The position numbers were made by a program, and so were the translations under genes. The notes beneath the pieces were generated by a model. It was not told the DNA's origin. It did no database searches and saw only the letters and a list, made by a program, of their open reading frames with translations. Positions 8,748 to 15,660 of a stretch of 64,000 nucleotides of DNA are shown one piece after another. Source of the stretch: Paenibacillus pectinilyticus (GTDB lineage: Bacteria > Bacillota > Bacilli > Paenibacillales > NBRC-103111); NCBI RefSeq assembly GCF_001700435.1, contig NZ_LYPC01000023.1, positions 32,615 to 96,614 on the forward strand, in the 5' to 3' direction. Within the stretch, counting starts at the first letter, position 1. Each line of letters begins with the position of its first letter.

Positions 8748-10088
8748 ATGTCCACGGAAGCGGAAGTAACCTGGGTTCATGAGGTCGAAGAACAACTTGG
8801 TACAGAAATCGTAGCGATCGATCAAGAAACGAGAGATAAGCTTTCCAAGGATTATTACTGGTACTCTCCCGTGCTTAATCGTCAACTGCAGGGGTTGCCA
8901 GCTGCGGATGTGGTGATCTTACCTCGGAATGAGGAAGAAGTGGTGAAAGCTCTAGCCTTCGGATTCCGGCATGGCATACCAGTGACCGTGCGCGGAGCGG
9001 GAACAGGTAATTACGGTCAGGCGGTTCCTCTACAGCGGGGAATTGTTTTGGATCTCAGCCGTATGGATGCCATTCTTGAGATAGGGCCTGGTTTTGCTCG
9101 GCTAGAGTGCGGCGTTCGTCTAGGCGTCATCGACAAGAAAGCACGCGAAGTAGGTCAAGAGATCCGAATATACCCCAGTACGTATGTGAAGGCGACGGTT
9201 GGAGGCTTTGTCAGTGGAGGGTCTGGCGGCATCGGTTCGATCACTTATGGCAACCTATGGGATGGAAATGTTCTTGAAGCTGTTATCTATACAATGGAAG
9301 AAACACCGCGAAGACTTGTAGTTAAAGGGCCTGAGCTGTTTACTTATATTCATAATTACGGAACAACGGGGATTTTGACCGAAGTAACGATTCCATTATC
9401 GCCTCGTACAGAATGGACGCAAGCCATTGGTCAATTTCCAACGTTTGAGCAAGCGATGCAGTTTGGAGAGGCACTAGCGCGTGAGGAAGCGATTCCGAAG
9501 CGTCTCATAGCACCGATGGAATGGCCAATCCCTTCATATTTTGTCCCCTTTAACAAAGTGATTGTGCCAGATCGTGCTGCGGTGATGTTGGAATTCGCGG
9601 AAGAAACGCTGCGCTTGGTTGATGCACTGGCTGTGCAGTACGGCGGACATATCGGACATGTCATTGAAGCGAAAAATTATCGTAAAACAATTGGCGTATC
9701 TGATTTTACGTGGAACCATACCACGCTATGGGCGATGAAGACAGATGCATCTATGACCTATCTGCAAGCAGGCTTTAAGGTGGATTGCTACTTGGAGCAA
9801 GTGCAGCAGATCAAAGCGAAGTACGGCGATGAAGTGTACCTGCATGTCGAATGGGTGCGTAGTGGCGGAGAAGTTACCCCTACAGCACTTCCTGTTGTGC
9901 GGTTTACGACGGAAGAACGGTTATATGAGATTATTGACTTTTTCGAATCCATTGGCGTCCGAATCTTCGATCCGCACACGTGGGTTCTCGATCAAGGCGG
10001 ACGCGGCGAAGTAGGCAGTATGGGAAGAAAGAAACGTGAGAATGATCCAAAAGGACTTCTTAATCCGGGGAAAATCAACACAGACTGA
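8748..10088 (+). CDS. FAD-binding oxidase/dehydrogenase (GlcD / PCMH-type)
   Basis: A 446-residue flavoprotein with an N-terminal PCMH FAD domain: VTVRGAGTGNYGQAVPL and the STYVKATVGGFVSGGSGGIGS segment bind FAD. A FAD-linked oxidase C-terminal domain follows, ending NDPKGLLNPGKI, which is typical of the GlcD/VAO group. No His or Cys for covalent flavin attachment was obvious. Members oxidise hydroxy acids, aldehydes or amines. The start is ambiguous: ATG 8748 lies 12 nt from GAGG, and ATG 8739 lies 3 nt from it. I take 8748. It presumably oxidises an intermediate made by the other operon enzymes. Confidence 0.83.
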   Translation: MSTEAEVTWVHEVEEQLGTEIVAIDQETRDKLSKDYYWYSPVLNRQLQGLPAADVVILPRNEEEVVKALAFGFRHGIPVTVRGAGTGNYGQAVPLQRGIVLDLSRMDAILEIGPGFARLECGVRLGVIDKKAREVGQEIRIYPSTYVKATVGGFVSGGSGGIGSITYGNLWDGNVLEAVIYTMEETPRRLVVKGPELFTYIHNYGTTGILTEVTIPLSPRTEWTQAIGQFPTFEQAMQFGEALAREEAIPKRLIAPMEWPIPSYFVPFNKVIVPDRAAVMLEFAEETLRLVDALAVQYGGHIGHVIEAKNYRKTIGVSDFTWNHTTLWAMKTDASMTYLQAGFKVDCYLEQVQQIKAKYGDEVYLHVEWVRSGGEVTPTALPVVRFTTEERLYEIIDFFESIGVRIFDPHTWVLDQGGRGEVGSMGRKKRENDPKGLLNPGKINTD

Positions 10089-10115
10089 GAAGTAATGTGA
10101 AAGGGGATATGTACC

Positions 10116-11012
10116 ATGGCTGTCGATTCGAAATACCTACAAATACTACCTGATGAAATATTTCCCGCACGGGAGCGCGCAGCTTGGATGAGTCGCATGG
10201 AGGATGGCGTGTCGTTTAGCCGCAGGTTGCTCCTGTTGTTGAAGCAGCTGATCCCGCCGTTAGCGGCATTTATCGTATTTATTGGCGGGTGGGAGCTTAT
10301 CGCAGCACTTACGCACGCGCCTGTCTATCTGGTTCCGAAGCCTTCGGATATCGTAAAAGCAGCCTATGAGAATAGAAGCGGGCTATGGGTGTCCGTTCGA
10401 ACAACAACCTTTGAGGCCGTGCTTGGATTCATTGCAAGTATTGTCCTAGGTATTGCGGGTGCGATTCTGCTTGCCAGCTCCAAATGGATAGAGAAGAGCG
10501 TGTATCCGTATGCGATCATCCTGCAAACGATTCCGATTGTAGCTATTGCACCTTTGATTGTCATCTGGTTCGATGCAGGGATGAATGCCATTGTCATTAT
10601 TACATTCTTAATCGGTTTCTTCCCGATGTTATCGAATACATTGATTGGACTGAACTCCACAGACCAAAATATGAGTAATTTGTTTTATCTGTACAACGCA
10701 AATGGCTTTCAAACGATGTGGAAGCTGCGCATCCCAGCTGCGCTGCCGTATATCGTGGCTGGTTTGAAAATCTCCTGTACCCTGTCTGTCGTAGGCGCCA
10801 TTGTGGGTGAATACATCGCCGGCATCGGCGGCGGTCAAGGTGGATTAGGCTACGCCATTACATATGCAGCCGCCCGCTTGAAGACGCCTTACCTCTTTGC
10901 TTGCGGTTTATCGGCATCTGCACTAGGGATCATTTTCTTCCTGTTGGTTAATGCCTTCGCCAAATGGCTGCTCAGCTCCTGGCATGAATCCGAAATGAAG
11001 CGTGATAACTAA
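10116..11012 (+). CDS. ABC transporter permease, SsuC/TauC/ThiX-type
   Basis: A 298-residue BPD_transp_1 permease. After a ~40-residue cytosolic N-terminus there are about six hydrophobic segments (about 45-65, 105-125, 135-160, 165-185, 225-250, 270-290). The coupling loop near LYNANGFQTMWKLRIPAALPYIVAGLK matches the EAA motif that contacts the ATPase. It belongs with the ATPase 1.4 kb upstream and the lipoprotein 6 kb upstream. AAAGGGG lies about 10 nt before the ATG. Confidence 0.9.
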   Translation: MAVDSKYLQILPDEIFPARERAAWMSRMEDGVSFSRRLLLLLKQLIPPLAAFIVFIGGWELIAALTHAPVYLVPKPSDIVKAAYENRSGLWVSVRTTTFEAVLGFIASIVLGIAGAILLASSKWIEKSVYPYAIILQTIPIVAIAPLIVIWFDAGMNAIVIITFLIGFFPMLSNTLIGLNSTDQNMSNLFYLYNANGFQTMWKLRIPAALPYIVAGLKISCTLSVVGAIVGEYIAGIGGGQGGLGYAITYAAARLKTPYLFACGLSASALGIIFFLLVNAFAKWLLSSWHESEMKRDN

Positions 11013-11065
11013 TTCGTGAAGTGAATCATGTAGTGAAGTAATAACACGTAGTAGAGGTGATAGGT

Positions 11066-12316
11066 TTGCTAGATAGCATCTTTCGTCATGTGCGATTATT
11101 GGGTAGCCCCACCTACCAAGGGCCTGTCGACGTCGGGATTAAGGATGGCAAAATCGTAGAAATCGGTGAAATAACCGCTCTCGGCGAGCGAGAGATTGAC
11201 GGCAGCGGGCACGTGCTGCTGCCGCCCTTCGTGGAGTCACATATCCATTTGGACACCGTGCTGACAGCAGGAGAGCCAGCATGGAATGAGAGTGGAACGC
11301 TATTCGAAGGCATTGGTCTTTGGCAGAAGCGTAAACTATTGCTGACCTATGAGGACGTAACCGCTCGTGCGGAGAAGCTGCTTCGCATGCAAATTGCAGC
11401 AGGCATTCTTCACGTGCGAACGATGGTAGACATCTCCGATCCAAATCTGACGGCGCTGCGCGCGATACTAGCACTGCGCGAACGTGTAAAACCTTACCTG
11501 AATCTGCAGGTGATTGCCTTTCCGCAGGATGGGATAAGGGCTTGCCCAGACAATGAGCAGCGGTTGGAGCTTGCCTTAGAGCTAGGCGCGGATGGCATCA
11601 GTGCGGTTCCGCATCTGGAGCCAACGCGCTCAGAAGGTGAAGCCTCGCTGGATAGCATCTTCCGTCTCGCTGAGAAGCATGGCTGCTTCATCCATGTATT
11701 CTGCGACGAGATGGACGATCCTCATTCCACCTTCTTGGAGAATGTTGCGCATCTCGCCATTCGCACAGGCTTAAGGGAGCGAGTAACGGCTGCGCATGTG
11801 AACGCCACCGCCTATTACGGTGAAGCGTATTTTCAAAAGGTGCTTGGCTTAGTCGCACGAGCGGGCATTCATATTGTGTGTTGTCCACTGATCAATAGTG
11901 CGATGCAAGGACGATTCGATAGTTATCCTCGCGGTCGCGGAATCGCGCGTATCAAAGAAATGTGGCAAGCTGGCGTGAATGTGAGCATCGCCCATGATGA
12001 TATCCGAACGCCATTTTATCCGCTAGGCACCGGTAATATGCTGCAGGCTGCTCATATGGCTGCGCATCTCGCACATATGACGGGGCGGGAGGAAATAGAT
12101 GAGCTTGTCCGTATGGTTACCATGCGAGCCGCTCGCACCTTGCAGCTTAAAGAATACGGCATTCAGGTTGGCGGATCGGCCAGCTTTATTATTCTCCCGG
12201 GGGACCATGAAATGGACCTCATCCGCACGCAACCCCCTTGTCGTTATGTGGTTAGCGGGGGAGAATTGATCACCGAAACCAAACCGGCACGAACCGTTTG
12301 GTTTACGGATAACTAA
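11066..12316 (+). CDS. Cytosine deaminase (CodA)-like amidohydrolase
   Basis: A 416-residue protein very close to CodA along its whole length: ESHIHLDTVLTAGEPAWNESGTLFEG, AFPQDGI, the ITAAH-type segment TAAHVNAT, MQGRFDSYPRGRGIAR and HDDIRTPFYPLGT. His59/His61, Gln in AFPQ, Glu215 and Asp311/Asp312 are present. The metal-ligand His of the DVHCDE motif is Phe here (HVFCDE, residue 212), which is unusual. The start is TTG 11066, 8 nt after GAGG; the GTG at 11057 overlaps that site. It is the last operon gene, followed by a strong terminator. Hydrolytic deamination of a pyrimidine-like ring is the family reaction; true activity is uncertain given Phe212. Confidence 0.85.
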   Translation: MLDSIFRHVRLLGSPTYQGPVDVGIKDGKIVEIGEITALGEREIDGSGHVLLPPFVESHIHLDTVLTAGEPAWNESGTLFEGIGLWQKRKLLLTYEDVTARAEKLLRMQIAAGILHVRTMVDISDPNLTALRAILALRERVKPYLNLQVIAFPQDGIRACPDNEQRLELALELGADGISAVPHLEPTRSEGEASLDSIFRLAEKHGCFIHVFCDEMDDPHSTFLENVAHLAIRTGLRERVTAAHVNATAYYGEAYFQKVLGLVARAGIHIVCCPLINSAMQGRFDSYPRGRGIARIKEMWQAGVNVSIAHDDIRTPFYPLGTGNMLQAAHMAAHLAHMTGREEIDELVRMVTMRAARTLQLKEYGIQVGGSASFIILPGDHEMDLIRTQPPCRYVVSGGELITETKPARTVWFTDN

Positions 12317-12320
12317 GGAA

Positions 12321-12361
12321 CGTCCACTTGGTATTCTTGCAAGTGGGCGTTTATTTTTGTT
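12321..12361 (+). terminator. Intrinsic terminator ending the catabolic operon
   Basis: CGTCCACTTG (12321-12330) and CAAGTGGGCG (12340-12349) form a stem with one mismatch/wobble, followed by a T-rich tail to 12361. Confidence 0.85.
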
Positions 12362-12456
12362 TTGAGAATGTTTACCTACTGAAGAAGGAAAGCTCAGAAC
12401 CCCGTCGAATTAAAATAATGTAAATAACTTACAGGCATCTAGGGGAAGGTGAATGA

Positions 12457-14364
12457 ATGCAACGATTGCTCCAATTACGTCAACTACGTTCAAAAGTAGG
12501 GTTGCTTGTCCTCCTTGGTCTTTTATTAGCGGCTAGTTTCGCCTTCGCAGAGCAATCAGAGCAAATGAAAGCGATCCCAAGTTGGAGTATGATGTGGGGG
12601 GACCAGGGCGATCAGATTGAAGATGTTATCGCTTCAGCACACCCGGATCGTTGGATGACCATTGCAAGTAATGGGGAGACGCCAAATAAACCGCGAGAAG
12701 TGACAACAGCCTGGGTTCGAATAGAACTCCCGTCACAGATTCCAAAGGACTACGGACTGTATATTGATGATATATACGCACAGAAGTTCTCAATGTATAT
12801 GGGGGATAGGCTTGTACATGAAGTTAAATTTGATTTTCCATACGATGAACAACGTAGTTTAATACCCCTTAGTACGGAGGACGGCGGGGCGACTGTTTAT
12901 TTAAAATTACAGACGACCATGGATCGACTTGGTATTCATTCTGATATCCGATTAGATCATTATTCCATACTGACTCATGCTTTTATATTCCGCGACTTAC
13001 AAAATATTATCCTTGGATTTTCCTTTCTCTTTATCGCTGTGATTATGCTGGTCTGTTCCTTTTTTCTTAAACAAATCCAGCGAGCGACGTGGGTTTCGCT
13101 TAGTATAATGATCCTAACGCTAGGAACGATTTTTCTCACCTATTCGCCATTCCTCTATGCTAATTTCACACGTTTTGGTGATCTTTTCCTGAATATTTTT
13201 GATATTTCTCTTGCTGTCTTTCTACCATCGCTTCTCTTCTTTTTTGAGAAGATATTTGATAATGGCAGATTTAAATGGATCCGTTCATTCAGGAAGTTTC
13301 AGATCTGGTATTCGGCTTTCTGTATAGTCCTAACGATCATTAATCAGTTGTATGCGTACAAAATTAATAGCATCTATTACTTCTTCACTGTTACTGTGCT
13401 AGGCGCGATCATGATTATTCAATTTATCACGATCATTGTCTTATCTATTGTGTTTGTAATAAGAGGAAATCGTGAGGCCATTATTTTCTCCTCAGGTTTT
13501 GCGATGTTTGCATTTATGGGGACCATTGACCTGATTCTTTACTACGCAAACAATCAAAAGTATCAGTTTTTTATATGGAAATACGGCGTGGTTGGATTTA
13601 TTGTCGCACTTATCGTCATTTTGGGTAGACGCTTCGCAATCAATCAAGAGCAGATGAGCAATTACTCGAAGGAACTTGAATTTTACAATCATCAGTTGCA
13701 GCTTTCCGAAAAGATGGAAATGATTAGTTCTTTGGCCGCTTCGGTCGCGCATGAGGTTCGCAATCCGCTTCAGGTCACACGGGGGTTCCTGCAGCTGGTT
13801 GCGGCCAGAACGGACGACAAGAATAAAGAGTACATGGGTATTGCGATCGAAGAACTGGATCGGGCTTCCGTTATCATTACGGATTTCCTAACATTTGCGA
13901 AGCCGCAGTTAGATGAAATCGTGGATTTAAATGTAAGTAAAGAAATTAGCCAAATTGAAGGTATTATTGTACCTTTGGCAACGCTGAATGGCGGCCGAAT
14001 TACAGTCAATGTACCTTCCGAACTCCATATTCTAGGGAATTCTTCGAAGCTCAAACAAATTTTGATCAATATCATCAAGAATAGTATCGAGGCCTTTCAA
14101 GTCGATGGGCAAATTAATATCTGGGCGTATGAAAAAAATGATGAGGTCTTCATTCATATCAAAGACAATGGCGAGGGAATCGAGCCTTTACAACTGACGA
14201 AGCTAGGCGAGCCTTATTATTCAACGAAGACAAAAGGGACGGGGCTGGGTTTAATGGTCACCTTCAGGCTGATTGAGATCATGAAGGGGCACATTGAGTT
14301 TAAAAGTCAAAAATACATGGGAACCGAGGTTATTCTACGATTCCCCAATGTGACAATGAATTAA
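12457..14364 (+). CDS. Orphan membrane histidine kinase with 7TM (DISM-like) sensor
   Basis: A 635-residue kinase. A signal-type helix (about 12-31) leads into an extracytoplasmic domain (about 32-175), then about seven membrane spans (about 180-395), a HisKA segment with AHEVRNPLQ (phospho-acceptor His432) and a HATPase domain with NIIKNSIEA (N box), DNGEG (G1) and KGTGLGL (G2). The layout resembles 7TMR-DISM receptors and is also reminiscent of multi-span peptide receptors such as ComP, although the catalytic part is HisKA-type. No response regulator gene is adjacent. It converges on the peptide gene at 14408 across a shared terminator. Sporulation-type kinases of Bacillales are also often orphan. 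Confidence 0.85.
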   Translation: MQRLLQLRQLRSKVGLLVLLGLLLAASFAFAEQSEQMKAIPSWSMMWGDQGDQIEDVIASAHPDRWMTIASNGETPNKPREVTTAWVRIELPSQIPKDYGLYIDDIYAQKFSMYMGDRLVHEVKFDFPYDEQRSLIPLSTEDGGATVYLKLQTTMDRLGIHSDIRLDHYSILTHAFIFRDLQNIILGFSFLFIAVIMLVCSFFLKQIQRATWVSLSIMILTLGTIFLTYSPFLYANFTRFGDLFLNIFDISLAVFLPSLLFFFEKIFDNGRFKWIRSFRKFQIWYSAFCIVLTIINQLYAYKINSIYYFFTVTVLGAIMIIQFITIIVLSIVFVIRGNREAIIFSSGFAMFAFMGTIDLILYYANNQKYQFFIWKYGVVGFIVALIVILGRRFAINQEQMSNYSKELEFYNHQLQLSEKMEMISSLAASVAHEVRNPLQVTRGFLQLVAARTDDKNKEYMGIAIEELDRASVIITDFLTFAKPQLDEIVDLNVSKEISQIEGIIVPLATLNGGRITVNVPSELHILGNSSKLKQILINIIKNSIEAFQVDGQINIWAYEKNDEVFIHIKDNGEGIEPLQLTKLGEPYYSTKTKGTGLGLMVTFRLIEIMKGHIEFKSQKYMGTEVILRFPNVTMN

Positions 14365-14366
14365 AT

Positions 14367-14404
14367 AAAAGGTGTTCCGCTTATTTCAGCGGGACACCTT
14401 TTTT
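14367..14404. terminator. Bidirectional intrinsic terminator between kinase and peptide gene
   Basis: AAAAGGTGTTCCGCT (14367-14381) pairs with AGCGGGACACCTTTTT (14388-14404) with one mismatch. There are A-runs on one side and T-runs on the other, so it serves both convergent genes. Confidence 0.9.
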
Positions 14405-14407
14405 ATA

Positions 14408-14647
14408 TTACCAAACGCCTTCTGCACCATTGGAAGTAACAAGAATCTTAGCTGGATTTGTAGGAATGACAAGAACGAAATCTGTTGAAGTTTCTTCAAC
14501 CGCTCTTACCGTAATGTCTTCAGGGAGTGTAATGTTAAATGCTTGTTTCAGCGCTGCTCTCGGATTGGACAGAAGTTGATTTTTGAACGCTTCATCTTCC
14601 CAAGCTTTTTGAATAATTTTAGCTTTTACGCTTTCGTTTGTGGACAT
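14408..14647 (-). CDS. NHLP-leader-family RiPP precursor peptide ending in Trp
   Basis: A 79-residue peptide whose first ~55 residues look like the nitrile-hydratase-like leader (NHLP): IIQKAWEDEAFKNQLLSNP, then AALKQAF, ITLPEDITVRAVEE and FVLVIPTNP. Such leaders guide modifying enzymes to a C-terminal core. The remaining tail, about 20 residues (KILVTSNGAEGVW at its end), has no Gly-Gly cleavage site, no Cys, a few Ser/Thr and a single core Trp as the very last residue. AGGAG lies 9 nt before the ATG. A dedicated promoter-like element lies just upstream. The neighbour upstream encodes an isoprenoid-synthase-like enzyme, which suggests Trp isoprenylation; that pairing is inference. No transporter-peptidase is encoded nearby. 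Confidence 0.8.
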   Translation of the reverse strand: MSTNESVKAKIIQKAWEDEAFKNQLLSNPRAALKQAFNITLPEDITVRAVEETSTDFVLVIPTNPAKILVTSNGAEGVW

Positions 14648-14692
14648 TTGAAATCACTCCTAGTCATCTGGGTAATTTTTCCTACAAGACAA

Positions 14693-14701
14693 ATTATAGC
14701 A
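14693..14701 (-). promoter_or_regulatory. Extended -10 promoter element upstream of the peptide gene
   Basis: Read on the minus strand this is TGCTATAAT, a perfect extended -10 about 46 nt upstream of the peptide start codon. A TTGATA hexamer lies 21 nt further upstream, which is too far for a classical -35. It would allow peptide mRNA to exceed that of the enzyme gene. Confidence 0.55.
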
Positions 14702-14721
14702 TGGAAACTTCCAATAATCTA

Positions 14722-15660
14722 TCAAAATCTCTCAGAATTAGACAGGAAATAGTAGAACCCGCCAGATGCTAGTGCAGATCTTCGATCTTTTATTTCTTGG
14801 GCCAAACGGAGGATATTCTGGACCAGTGAATCATGAAAACCGAAGAGCTGATCCATAGCATGTGGTAAGCGGAGCAGGCGTTCATGATGATGCACCGCGA
14901 TCTCTCCATAGGCTTCCAAGTAATCGTGAACATAGATCTGTTGCTTGATCATTTCCAGTGTGAGCTGATTCGTCTCAGCCAGCTGTAGTCGCTTTTGAAT
15001 ACCAGCTAACAAGCAGTTATAAGAGCCTTCTTCCAGATCCTCCTCCCAGTCTGCCCAGTCATCGAGCATTTGGAGGGTGACCAGCGCTTGCTCAACAGCG
15101 GCTGTGACCTCAGGGATGAGATACGCTTGATCTGACAGGAGCAGGGCTCCGGTGCTTGCATTTTTGACTGGACTAGCCTTCTTGGCAATTTGCATAAGAT
15201 CGTTATGGAAATAATCGGAATGTCCTTCATTCGACACAGTCTGAGCCCACTCCGAAATATACGTTTCATAATACCCCCAGAAGGGGGAGTCGGATGGAAA
15301 GAGTTCACGATAAATGGCGAGAAAGCGCATATGAAATAAATTAGCCAGTGGCAGCTTGTTTGCGTAATTGCCCTTGGAAGAGTCCATGATATCGTCTTGA
15401 ATAAAATAGTAGAGCATGACGAAAACATTCGCGAGAGACAGCTTATTAAAGGCTGCCGCAGGCAGTTCACAGATATCTTCCATCCAATAGGGCAGCAGAT
15501 AGCAAATATAGTTCTTGGTACTGCCTTCCTGACTCGCGTCAAACTTAGCCAAGTAGGCAAGCCCTAATTGATCCATAGGCGAAGGAAATTGGCGTACGAT
15601 GTCTTTCGCTTCGTTAAATACGTCGTTTAGTCGGTTTGTATGAGCATGGAGCCAAGTCAT
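14722..15660 (-). CDS. Class I isoprenoid-synthase-like enzyme (possible peptide prenyltransferase)
   Basis: A 312-residue, largely helical protein with two Asp-rich motifs placed as in trans-isoprenyl diphosphate synthases: QDDIMD (Asp89, 90, 93) and LDDWADWEED (Asp200-Asp208). A KKASPVKNASTGALLL segment lies between them at the position of the family's Lys/Gly-Ala region. The family includes polyprenyl synthases, class I terpene synthases and ComQ, which isoprenylates Trp of ComX. The ATG overlaps the stop of the AraC-type regulator (ATGA, 15657-15660) and has little free ribosome site, so translation is probably coupled. A Trp-ending NHLP peptide gene follows 74 bp downstream. A small-molecule terpenoid product remains possible. 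Confidence 0.72.
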   Translation of the reverse strand: MTWLHAHTNRLNDVFNEAKDIVRQFPSPMDQLGLAYLAKFDASQEGSTKNYICYLLPYWMEDICELPAAAFNKLSLANVFVMLYYFIQDDIMDSSKGNYANKLPLANLFHMRFLAIYRELFPSDSPFWGYYETYISEWAQTVSNEGHSDYFHNDLMQIAKKASPVKNASTGALLLSDQAYLIPEVTAAVEQALVTLQMLDDWADWEEDLEEGSYNCLLAGIQKRLQLAETNQLTLEMIKQQIYVHDYLEAYGEIAVHHHERLLRLPHAMDQLFGFHDSLVQNILRLAQEIKDRRSALASGGFYYFLSNSERF

